Shown here: piece after piece, positions 1 to 5,972 of the stretch
How the letters are laid out: each line of letters starts with the position of its first letter
How positions within the stretch are numbered: the stretch's first letter is position 1
Assembly: GCA_023262125.1 (NCBI GenBank)
Contig: JALRDT010000002.1
Coordinates: forward strand, 1-9,886
DNA length: 9,886 bases
Source of the DNA: Candidatus Nanopelagicaceae bacterium
GTDB taxonomy: Bacteria; Actinomycetota; Actinomycetes; Nanopelagicales; Nanopelagicaceae
Direction: 5' to 3'
Notes under the pieces: generated by a model
What the model saw: only the letters and a program-made list of their open reading frames with translations
The model's database searches: none
What the model was told of the DNA's origin: nothing
Translations under genes and position numbers: made by a program

Positions 1-876
1 ACAGTTACGCATGGCGGGCCAGTCATTACCGAAATTGTTACTTCATCGGGAATAAACCATGAATATGCATTACAAATGGCGGCCTCTTTAGATCAATACA
101 GCCCACACGTAGTTGCTAAATCATTGGTAGATGAAGCTAAAAACAGAGGCATTTCATTGCTTAGCGCTTCAAATGTGGTCGAAGAACATGGCAAAGAGGT
201 ATCTGGAGAAATAGATGGAGTCCTGATACGAGTGGGTGCGGCGCCGACAGAACTGCCAAGCTGGGCAAATTTGAAACAACCATTAATGGTTGCATTGCAC
301 TTCAACAATCAGTTGATTGCAATTTTTGGTCTAGAAGACCCAATACGTTCTGAGTCGAAAAAAACTATTAGTGACTTACATAAATTAGGAGTAAGCGAAA
401 TCGTTATGGTTACCGGTGACAAAGAAGAGACTGCATCTATTGTCGCAAAAGAGTTAGGAATCAACAGAGTCATAGCTAATTCATCTCCTGAAACTAAATT
501 AAATGTAGTTCACGAGTACCGAAATAAAGTTTCAGGAAGCGTAATTGTGGTCGGCGATGGAATTAATGATGCTCCGGCCTTGGCTGCATCTGATGTCGGA
601 ATTGCGATGGGTGCAAGAGGAGCATCCGCAGCAAGTGAAGCAGCAGATGTAGTAATAATTGAGGATTCAATCGATCGAGTCGTAAGCGCGATTTCAATCG
701 CAAAGCTCTCTCACTCAAAGGCACTTCAAGCATCTATTGGCGGAATGGGTTTAGCGTTAATTGCAATGTTTGCGGCAGCTTTTAATCAATTAACTCCAAG
801 CCAAGGAGCGATTGTTCAAGAATTTATAGACTTGCTAGCAATTATGTGGGCTCTAACTACTCTGAGAAGTAAGTAA
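1..876 (+). CDS. Heavy-metal translocating P1B-type ATPase, C-terminal part (5' truncated by window edge)
   Basis: Integral membrane cation pump that uses ATP to move a transition metal across the cytoplasmic membrane. The frame is open from base 1 and 291 residues are visible. The first residues, TVTHG, are the tail of the DKTGT[LV]T phosphorylation motif, so the catalytic Asp lies just outside the window. Visible residues include SPHVVAKS (34-41, the place of the usual SEHPLA nucleotide-binding motif), VTGDKE (137-142), PETK (163-166) and the hinge motif GDGINDAPALAASDVGIAMG (185-204). Two C-terminal membrane helices follow (about 243-262 and 270-287); the last carries QEFID. The HP motif reads HV, and the usual GxG near residue 64 reads GKE. 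The metal-binding CPx helix is not in the window, so the metal cannot be named. Family is certain; the substrate is unknown. Confidence 0.93.
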   Translation, partial: TVTHGGPVITEIVTSSGINHEYALQMAASLDQYSPHVVAKSLVDEAKNRGISLLSASNVVEEHGKEVSGEIDGVLIRVGAAPTELPSWANLKQPLMVALHFNNQLIAIFGLEDPIRSESKKTISDLHKLGVSEIVMVTGDKEETASIVAKELGINRVIANSSPETKLNVVHEYRNKVSGSVIVVGDGINDAPALAASDVGIAMGARGASAASEAADVVIIEDSIDRVVSAISIAKLSHSKALQASIGGMGLALIAMFAAAFNQLTPSQGAIVQEFIDLLAIMWALTTLRSK

Positions 877-885
877 TCTATCTCC
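874..885 (+). promoter_or_regulatory. Candidate leaderless promoter -10 box for the GNAT gene
   Basis: TAATCT at 874-879 fits the actinobacterial TANNNT -10 pattern and is followed by exactly 6 nt before the ATG at 886. Transcription would therefore start at or next to the start codon. No Shine-Dalgarno sequence precedes this ATG, which fits a leaderless mRNA. The box overlaps the stop codon of the upstream ATPase gene. No clear -35 is seen, and the gene could equally be read through from the ATPase gene. Confidence 0.3.
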
Positions 886-1371
886 ATGATCCGTGAAGCA
901 AAGAAAAGTGATGTGCAAGCTATATTTGAACTCATAATTGAACTGGCGATTTATGAGCGTGAACCTGATGCAGTTGTGGCCACGGTTTCAGATATAGAAG
1001 AGAATCTATTTGGAGCAAATCCTGTTGCTTTCTGCCATGTTGCTGAAGTGGATGGTCAAATAGTTGGCATAGCTATTTGGTTTCTTAATTACTCCACCTG
1101 GTTGGGCAAAGCTGGTTTATATCTAGAAGATTTATTTGTTAAACCTGAATTTCGCGGCCAAGGCTTGGGTCTGCAATTGATGAAGACTTTGGCAAAACAT
1201 TGCATTGACCACGGCTATGAAAGATTTCAATGGTGGGTTTTAGATTGGAATGAACCTTCGATTAACTTCTATAAATCTATCGGTGCTGAAGCGATGGAAG
1301 AATGGACGGTTTATCGATTATCAGGAAGTGCACTTAAAAGTTTTGCAGCTTCATCCACTTCGAATTTTTGA
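886..1371 (+). CDS. GNAT family N-acetyltransferase, diamine/thialysine (SSAT-like) type
   Basis: Predicted soluble acetyl-CoA-dependent N-acetyltransferase of 161 residues, close to the usual length of spermidine/spermine acetyltransferase-like proteins (about 170). The acetyl-CoA loop is R90-GQGLG. The family block LYLEDLFV (78-85) and the WNEPSINFYK segment (121-130), whose Tyr129 aligns with the catalytic Tyr of SSAT, place it with the diamine/thialysine acetyltransferases rather than ribosomal-protein acetylases. It starts 9 nt after the ATPase stop. Its last 61 bp overlap the 3' end of the opposing amidohydrolase gene, and the conserved fold ends before that overlap (after about residue 145). 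The substrate is probably a small primary amine such as a polyamine, lysine or thialysine; which one is inference. Confidence 0.85.
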   Translation: MIREAKKSDVQAIFELIIELAIYEREPDAVVATVSDIEENLFGANPVAFCHVAEVDGQIVGIAIWFLNYSTWLGKAGLYLEDLFVKPEFRGQGLGLQLMKTLAKHCIDHGYERFQWWVLDWNEPSINFYKSIGAEAMEEWTVYRLSGSALKSFAASSTSNF

Positions 1372-2423
1372 TGTTCAATTAGCGCCTGACCTGGGTAGTT
1401 CTCTGTATGATCAAAGGGATCATCTAACTTTTTGATACCCGATAGTTGTTGTAAAACAAATAACCCACAGAATGGTGAATAAACTGCGTTATATCCACCT
1501 TCGTGCGCAATCATTAATTTATTATTCTTGGATACATCCATCAGTATTTTAGTTAAATTGGCGTAACCATTAGCAGTTAGCATCATTCGACCCAATGGAT
1601 CGTATACGCAAGAATCAAAACCCGAAGCTACAGCAATCAAATCTGGATTAAATTTTTTGATAGCAGGAGCAACCACTTGTTCAAAGGCATATTGATAACC
1701 TCCGTTACCGGTTCCTGCAGGTAATGGGATATTTATATTGGTGTTTATACCAGCACCTTCACCGATTTCACTTCTCAATCCAGAATTTCTTGGATAAAGA
1801 CGATCTTGATGTAATGAAATTGTTAGAACATTTGGGTCATTATAAAAAACATCTTGAGTTCCGTTTCCGTGGTGAACATCCCAATCAACAGTAGCGATTC
1901 GAATTCCGGGATTGTCACGTTTGATTACAGAGAGCGCGATACCAAGATTTGAAAAGAGACAGTAACCCATTCCGCCTGAACGAATTGCATGATGTCCAGG
2001 TGGGCGCACTAGTGCGTAACCGTTATCGACTTCTCCTGACATGACTGATTGTGCAAGTGAAGTAACTGCACCTACTGCCATAGTTCCAATTTCATATCCA
2101 CCTTTTGCAAGTGGAGTTTCTCCGTCTCCGGCATCTCCACCAAGTCTCTGTTCGCTAATTTTTTTGAGATTGGTTAAATAACTTTGCGGATGCACTAATA
2201 GCAATTCATCTTCAGTTGCATGACGCGCAGGTATACGATGCAAATGATCAATTAGTCCAGATACGACTATCAACTCATGAATACGTTTCTTGGTCTCTGC
2301 ATTCTCATAATTTAAGAAAGGCTGCAAACCTTTCGCAGGATCACTCGGAAAGAAGCCGGCATTTGTGCCTGTGTCGTGCCAGCCAAAGAGTTCGTGATAA
2401 ACGTAACCGGTTTTCATAGTCAT
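1311..2423 (-). CDS. Class II histone deacetylase-like amidohydrolase (HDAH / acetylpolyamine amidohydrolase superfamily)
   Basis: Cytoplasmic zinc hydrolase of 370 residues that removes acetyl groups from lysine side chains or small N-acetyl amines. The length and overall layout match bacterial HDAH (about 369 residues). Motifs: GYVYHELFGWHDTGT at 6-20, RPPGHHA at 140-146 (catalytic His pair 144/145), DWDVHHGNGTQD at 180-191 (zinc ligands Asp182 and His184), ASGFD at 267-271 (third zinc ligand Asp270), and EGGY at 308-311 with the transition-state Tyr311. All catalytic residues are present. The chosen start has AAGGAG 8 nt upstream; the second Met, two codons later, would have poorer spacing. 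Its 3' end overlaps the SSAT-like acetyltransferase, and its 5' end diverges from bmt. Family is certain; whether the true substrate is a protein, a polyamine or another acetylated amine is not known. Confidence 0.93.
   Translation of the reverse strand: MTMKTGYVYHELFGWHDTGTNAGFFPSDPAKGLQPFLNYENAETKKRIHELIVVSGLIDHLHRIPARHATEDELLLVHPQSYLTNLKKISEQRLGGDAGDGETPLAKGGYEIGTMAVGAVTSLAQSVMSGEVDNGYALVRPPGHHAIRSGGMGYCLFSNLGIALSVIKRDNPGIRIATVDWDVHHGNGTQDVFYNDPNVLTISLHQDRLYPRNSGLRSEIGEGAGINTNINIPLPAGTGNGGYQYAFEQVVAPAIKKFNPDLIAVASGFDSCVYDPLGRMMLTANGYANLTKILMDVSKNNKLMIAHEGGYNAVYSPFCGLFVLQQLSGIKKLDDPFDHTENYPGQALIEHQKFEVDEAAKLLSALPDNR
1407..1433 (+). terminator. Weak candidate terminator downstream of the GNAT gene
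   Basis: A 6-bp inverted repeat ATGATC-AAAGG-GATCAT (1407-1423) is followed by a run of five T at 1429-1433, 36 nt after the acetyltransferase stop. The stem is short and AT-rich, and it lies inside the coding region of the opposing gene, so it may be chance. Confidence 0.25.
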
Positions 2424-2478
2424 GTGTTGGTCTCCTTAATGCAAGGTTAGTAGAATTCAGCTTCCGATAGGGGTAGTT
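2424..2478. promoter_or_regulatory. Divergent intergenic promoter region between the HDAH-like gene and bmt
   Basis: This 55-bp gap must drive two divergent units. For the + strand, TAGAAT at 2451-2456 is a good -10 box, with a weak -35 (TTGGTC, 2427-2432) 18 bp upstream. That would leave a leader of about 15 nt carrying AGGGG (2469-2473), 5 nt before the bmt ATG. For the minus strand, TAACCT (complement of 2444-2449) is a possible TANNNT box upstream of the AAGGAG site, without a clear -35. No operator-like palindrome was seen. Confidence 0.4.
2432..2437 (-). promoter_or_regulatory. Shine-Dalgarno site of the HDAH-like gene
   Basis: On the minus strand this reads AAGGAG, 8 nt before the ATG at 2423. 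It is the clearest ribosome binding site in the window and fixes the start of the amidohydrolase. Confidence 0.75.
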
Positions 2479-3354
2479 ATGTCAGCAATTTATGAAGCGC
2501 TTGATGAAGGAATTTTGATTTCAGATGGTGCTATGGGAACCATGTTGCAGGGAAAAGGATTAACCGATGGTGGCGCTCCTGAACTATGGAATGTAGAGAA
2601 TCCAACTGCAATCGAAGAGGTCCTAGAAGAGTATGCGGCAGCTGGCGCGAATTTAATTACTACCAATACTTTCGGCGGTACTCGAGGTCGATTGCAGATG
2701 CACGGATTAGAGGATCGACTTTTTGAATTAAATAAAGCTGGCGCAGAGATTGCACGCAAAGTTGCTGATCGCCATCCAGGTTGTTTTGTAATGGGAGATG
2801 TAGGACCTTCAGGTGAATTGATGGAACCTATGGGCACAATGACTATTGACGAGGCGAAAGATTTATTTGCAGATCAAATCAAAGCTTTAGTTGCTGGTGG
2901 AGTTGATGCAATTTTGATCGAAACCATGAGCGACTTACAAGAAGTCGAAGCCGCCGTTAAAGCAGCTAAAGAAATTGCGCCAAATTTGCCAATAATTGTT
3001 ACATTCTCTTTTGATACAAACTTACGCACCATGATGGGAGTCAAGCCGGCGGTTGCGGTAAAGACTTTAGCGGCTGAAGGCGTTCGCATTATCGGAGCAA
3101 ATTGTGGTCGCGGAGTTGATGAGATGCGAGTAATTGCTAAAGATTTAACTGAAGCACGTCCTGAAGGCGTATTTATTATTACTCAATCAAATGCTGGGCT
3201 GCCAAAATTAGTAGGCGGCGATTTTATTTATGACGGAACACCAGAAGAGATGGCTAAATACGCACAGGATATGAAAAATCTTGGCGTCAATGTGATTGGT
3301 TCATGCTGTGGATCATCGCCTGCACATACCAAAGCAATGTCTGCAGCGATCTAA
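2479..3354 (+). CDS. bmt: Single-domain homocysteine S-methyltransferase, probable betaine-homocysteine methyltransferase
   Basis: Zinc-dependent TIM-barrel enzyme (291 residues) that methylates homocysteine to methionine in the cytoplasm. The N-terminal signature DGAMGTMLQ is at 16-24. Zinc ligands are Cys209 in GANCG and the Cys276-Cys277 pair in GSCCG. Blocks APELWNVENP (33-42), FGGTRGRLQMHG (65-76) and SFDTNLRTMMG (177-187) resemble the alphaproteobacterial betaine-homocysteine methyltransferases more than cobalamin MetH. The cobalamin, folate and activation domains of MetH are absent, and 291 residues is the normal size for the short Bmt group. The methyl donor cannot be read from sequence: betaine is most likely, S-methylmethionine or a separate corrinoid protein are alternatives. 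The gene heads a unit with pcs and mgtC; the stop TAA shares one base with the next ATG. The neighbouring phosphatidylcholine synthase supports a choline/betaine role, by inference. Confidence 0.85.
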   Translation: MSAIYEALDEGILISDGAMGTMLQGKGLTDGGAPELWNVENPTAIEEVLEEYAAAGANLITTNTFGGTRGRLQMHGLEDRLFELNKAGAEIARKVADRHPGCFVMGDVGPSGELMEPMGTMTIDEAKDLFADQIKALVAGGVDAILIETMSDLQEVEAAVKAAKEIAPNLPIIVTFSFDTNLRTMMGVKPAVAVKTLAAEGVRIIGANCGRGVDEMRVIAKDLTEARPEGVFIITQSNAGLPKLVGGDFIYDGTPEEMAKYAQDMKNLGVNVIGSCCGSSPAHTKAMSAAI

Positions 3355-4067
3355 TGCGTAAAGTTGTTGCAGGCTATTTAATCCATTCCATCACAGCTTT
3401 TGGTGCAATAGCGGGATTAATCTCGCTTGAAGAATTCATTAATGGCGACTATCGCAGTGGATTGCTCTGGTTGATTGCTTGCCAAATTATTGATGGGTTT
3501 GATGGTCCAATCGCTCGAAAAATTGATATCCATATTCATGCCACCAAATTTGATGGGCACATACTAGATCTAGTTGTCGATTACGTAACCTGCGTAGTTG
3601 TTCCAGTTGTTATGTTGGTTAGATTAGATTTATTAACTGGGCATTGGGGATTATTTTTTTCCGGTCTAATTATTTTCACAGGAGCACTTTGGTTTGCACG
3701 CACGGATCAAGAAACTGAAAAACATTGGTTTAATGGTTTTCCTGCTGCATGGAATTTAGTAATTCCTACATTTATCATCTTGGGGACTAGGCAGAGTTAC
3801 ATTATTGCCATAATTATTTTCTTATCAATTTTGAGTTTAAGTAAGTTGCAATTTCCACATTTAGTTAAAGTGGAATTTTTGAGGCCTATCACTTGGTCTT
3901 TCGCGGTAATTTACTTTGTAGCACTAACTGCACTTTCTTTCCAATATCCATCAGGAGAGTCTGCGCTTAGGCCTATCTTGGTTCTATTCCCAATATATAT
4001 TTTTGTAATTTCAATCATTCATACTTGGAAAGAGCGCCAAATAAGCGTAAACTCACATAATGATTGA
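3354..4067 (+). CDS. pcs: CDP-alcohol phosphatidyltransferase, phosphatidylcholine synthase (Pcs)-like
   Basis: Membrane enzyme of 237 residues, predicted to join choline to CDP-diacylglycerol to make phosphatidylcholine. The active site reads DGFDGPIARK (47-56), then G68, D72 and D76. The gap from AR to G is 12 residues instead of the 8 of the canonical CDP-alcohol motif, and this longer gap is typical of Pcs. Other Pcs-like blocks are VVDYVTCVVVP (74-84), NGFPAAWNLV (127-136) and FPHLVKVEFLRP (167-178). About 7-8 hydrophobic segments are visible, and the length matches bacterial Pcs (about 240). The start is the ATG in TAATG at the end of bmt; an in-frame ATG 51 nt upstream lies inside bmt and adds a non-membrane stretch not expected in the family. 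The 3' end overlaps mgtC by 8 nt. Choline as substrate follows from motif resemblance; phosphatidylserine or inositol phosphate synthesis is less likely. Confidence 0.82.
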   Translation: MRKVVAGYLIHSITAFGAIAGLISLEEFINGDYRSGLLWLIACQIIDGFDGPIARKIDIHIHATKFDGHILDLVVDYVTCVVVPVVMLVRLDLLTGHWGLFFSGLIIFTGALWFARTDQETEKHWFNGFPAAWNLVIPTFIILGTRQSYIIAIIIFLSILSLSKLQFPHLVKVEFLRPITWSFAVIYFVALTALSFQYPSGESALRPILVLFPIYIFVISIIHTWKERQISVNSHND

Positions 4068-4521
4068 TTTTGAAGCCATTGCATTAGCAGACCAATTTTT
4101 AGTAGTAATAAATGCAGCTATTGCTGCGCTTCTTGGCTCTGCGATTGGATGGGAACGAGATCGCGCAGGAAAATCAGTTGGCCCTCGTACTATGGCATTG
4201 GTAGGTGCATCTGCTGCTGCAATCGTAAATATCGGCCATATCCTTGGTGAAAACGCCCAGTTTGGTGATCCAACGCGCGCAATGCACGCAATTATTACTG
4301 GAATTGGTTTTCTTGGTGCTGGTCTAATTTTCCAGACGCGTGATTCAGGTACTAAAGGCGTCACTACTGCAGCTACCGTTTTTGCAACTGCTGCTATGGG
4401 TTGTGCAGTAGGACTTGGCTTTCAAATTGCTTCAATTGGTCTAACAATTATTATTTTGATTGTCTTGCGTTCAACACATATGTTGGAAATTACTGCCAAT
4501 CGTCGTCACGACGATGAGTAG
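4060..4521 (+). CDS. MgtC/SapB family inner-membrane protein
   Basis: Small polytopic membrane protein of 153 residues with about four to five hydrophobic segments (roughly 11-30, 43-62, 76-92, 102-120, 123-138). Family motifs are GWERDRAG (30-37), PRTMALVGASAA (42-53), GIGFLGAGLI (81-90) and GVTTAATVFATAAMG (100-114). It is the short form without the C-terminal cytoplasmic domain of Salmonella MgtC. MgtC proteins are linked to survival in low magnesium, acid or macrophages and to modulation of the F-ATPase; the role of short environmental homologues is unsettled. The start ATG lies within the pcs 3' end (8-nt overlap), indicating translational coupling and a shared transcript with pcs and bmt. 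Family membership is clear from motifs; function is not. Confidence 0.9.
   Translation: MIDFEAIALADQFLVVINAAIAALLGSAIGWERDRAGKSVGPRTMALVGASAAAIVNIGHILGENAQFGDPTRAMHAIITGIGFLGAGLIFQTRDSGTKGVTTAATVFATAAMGCAVGLGFQIASIGLTIIILIVLRSTHMLEITANRRHDDE
4499..4515. terminator. Perfect palindrome at the mgtC/tauE-type convergent junction, possible bidirectional terminator
   Basis: ATCGTCGT-C-ACGACGAT is a perfect 8-bp inverted repeat around one base. As RNA it can fold with a 7-bp GC-containing stem and a 3-nt loop on either strand. It lies inside the last codons of mgtC and just beyond the stop of the opposing TauE-type gene, where both transcripts must end. There is no U-run on either side, so it would be a non-canonical (hairpin-only) terminator or a protein-binding site. 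Confidence 0.4.
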
Positions 4522-5253
4522 TTAAACCCAGTATTCGTAAGCAAACCAGACTGCACAAAGCAATCCGATAATAAATATTCCCATGCGATATGCGTCGCGA
4601 CTAAATTTGTCTACAACCTTTGCACCATAAAAACCACCAATTGCACAACTAACAGCTAAAACTGCAGCAAAAGTCCAATTTACTTTTCCACTTGCAATAT
4701 AAATTAAATTAGAACCGATGCATGTCATCGTCACAACAACATTTTTGCTCACATTAATGTCCGAAACAGTTCTTTTGGCATCTCTAGCAAGTACTGCGAT
4801 TGTCATTACACCTTGTCCAGGACCAAAATATCCGGCATAGAAGCCAATTGCGGTCAACCAGAAGTATTCGATTTTCTGTTTTAGCGGAGTTAAATTCTCT
4901 TTTACCTTTATGAAAAGCGATAAAGATGCGATCAAGATGAGTATCGGAACTAATTTTTGAAAACCTTCGATGGGCATAAGTGCTAAAGCCAGCCCACCGA
5001 TAACGGCACCTATCATCGAAAATCCAATTAGTTGACTTTCCGCTTTTATAATCCCTTTAATTTCTTTGAATTTTCCAAACAAAGCGCCCACATTTGCAGT
5101 CCAAACGCCAAGCGCATTGGTCATAGCGGCTGTCACGGGATTTAACCCAACAGCAATCATTGCCGGAAAAGAAAGAACCGAGGCGCCACCTGCAAATCCG
5201 TTGAGAAAACCAACAGACAAACCAACGATGAATATAGCGATAATTTCTACCAT
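4522..5253 (-). CDS. TauE/SafE family membrane transporter (sulfite/anion exporter-like permease)
   Basis: Membrane permease of 243 residues with about seven to eight hydrophobic segments in two pseudo-repeats. Each repeat carries its glycine signature: GFLNGFAGGASVLSFPAM (15-32) and GFYAGYFGPGQGVM (137-150), the second being the GPGxG hallmark of the family. Known members move sulfite, sulfonates, sulfoacetate or other small organic and inorganic anions; the substrate here is unassigned. The ATG at 5253 gives the usual short N-terminus directly before the first helix. A GTG 60 nt upstream would add a polar extension and run into modA, so it is rejected. No strong Shine-Dalgarno site is seen. 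The gene ends base-to-base against mgtC and diverges from the molybdate operon over a 35-bp gap, so a link to oxyanion or sulfur metabolism is possible but inferred. Confidence 0.87.
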   Translation of the reverse strand: MVEIIAIFIVGLSVGFLNGFAGGASVLSFPAMIAVGLNPVTAAMTNALGVWTANVGALFGKFKEIKGIIKAESQLIGFSMIGAVIGGLALALMPIEGFQKLVPILILIASLSLFIKVKENLTPLKQKIEYFWLTAIGFYAGYFGPGQGVMTIAVLARDAKRTVSDINVSKNVVVTMTCIGSNLIYIASGKVNWTFAAVLAVSCAIGGFYGAKVVDKFSRDAYRMGIFIIGLLCAVWFAYEYWV

Positions 5254-5288
5254 GAGTGACGTTAAGAATAGCCTTATATACTCGCGAA
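5254..5288. promoter_or_regulatory. Divergent promoter region with a leaderless -10 box for modA
   Basis: The gap between the TauE-type gene and modA is only 35 bp. TATACT at 5277-5282 is a near-consensus -10 box followed by exactly 6 nt and the modA ATG, so the transcript would begin at or next to the start codon, without a Shine-Dalgarno site. GTGACG at 5256-5261 resembles a -35, but the 15-bp spacing is short. On the minus strand TATTCT (complement of 5263-5268) could serve the transporter gene with a very short leader. The gap is too small for a molybdenum-cofactor riboswitch, and no ModE-like palindrome was recognised. Confidence 0.5.
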
Positions 5289-5972
5289 ATGAAGAAAATA
5301 ATCGCACTTGCACTCACGATTGCATTATTTTCATCAAATATTTCATTTGCCGCGTCGAAGGTGACTGTTTTCGCTGCATCAAGTTTGACTGAGAGTTATA
5401 CAGAGCTAGGTAGGAGATTTGAGAAAGCTCACCCAGGTGTAAGAATTATTTATTCATTTCAGGCATCATCAACATTGTTGACACAAATTAAGGCTGGAGC
5501 ACCAGCTGATATTTTTATTTCAGCTGAACCATTTCCTGGAGGAAGGGATTATTTAGTTAATCGGTTGGTATTAGCAGTTCCTAAGGGTTCATTTATTAAG
5601 AAGATTTCTGACCTAAATAGTAAAGAGGTGATGTGGATTCAATGTGCACTTGAAGTTCCTTGTGGATCTGTAGCGCAGGCAGCTCTTTCTGAAGAGAATG
5701 TAACTTCCAAACCTGTTTCCTTGGAACCCAAAGCTTCGAGCGTATTAGCAAAATTATTAGCAGGCGAAGTAGATGCTGCTATTGTTTATCGAACCGATGT
5801 TTTAGCTAATAAAAATTTACGAGCAATAGAATTTAAAAATCTTCAAGCAGCATCAACGACCTATCAAATTGTTCAATTGAAAAAGAATCGATGGGCTAAT
5901 ACATTTATGAATTTCATCAATTCGCGTTCAGCCATTAACTACCTACAAATCAAAGGGTTTGATTCAAAGTGA
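5289..5972 (+). CDS. modA: Molybdate ABC transporter, substrate-binding protein ModA (short form)
   Basis: Secreted or membrane-tethered protein of 227 residues that binds molybdate (or tungstate) and delivers it to ModB. The N-terminus is a signal peptide: MKK, then a hydrophobic stretch to about residue 18, and a likely cleavage after SFA/AA (20-22). There is no lipobox Cys. Ligand-contact regions are visible: FAASSL (28-33), FQASSTL (57-63) and VYRTD (166-170, with the ligand Tyr167). EVPCG (122-126) is the variant usual in actinobacterial ModA. Between FISAE (76-80) and YLVNRLVLAVPKG (88-100) only about seven residues remain, where relatives carry a helix of about 20, so the protein looks internally shortened. 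The ATG at 5289 puts the signal peptide at the N-terminus; an in-frame GTG at 5256 lies upstream of the -10 box. The stop overlaps the modB start (GTGA). Confidence 0.92.
   Translation: MKKIIALALTIALFSSNISFAASKVTVFAASSLTESYTELGRRFEKAHPGVRIIYSFQASSTLLTQIKAGAPADIFISAEPFPGGRDYLVNRLVLAVPKGSFIKKISDLNSKEVMWIQCALEVPCGSVAQAALSEENVTSKPVSLEPKASSVLAKLLAGEVDAAIVYRTDVLANKNLRAIEFKNLQAASTTYQIVQLKKNRWANTFMNFINSRSAINYLQIKGFDSK

Noticed and set aside
3303..3353. Upstream ATG extending the Pcs-like gene by 17 codons
   Set aside because: The extension lies entirely within the bmt coding end and is Cys-rich polar sequence unlike Pcs N-termini. The TAATG junction gives a normal start.
5256..5288. GTG start extending ModA upstream
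   Set aside because: It puts eleven polar residues before a textbook signal peptide and lies upstream of the probable -10 box.
5254..5288. Molybdenum-cofactor riboswitch or ModE operator before modA
   Set aside because: Only 35 bp are available, much shorter than the riboswitch, and no ModE-like inverted repeat is visible.
5254..5313. GTG start giving the TauE-type protein 20 extra residues
   Set aside because: It would overlap the modA start and promoter and add a charged leader. The ATG at 5253 directly precedes the first helix, as in the family.
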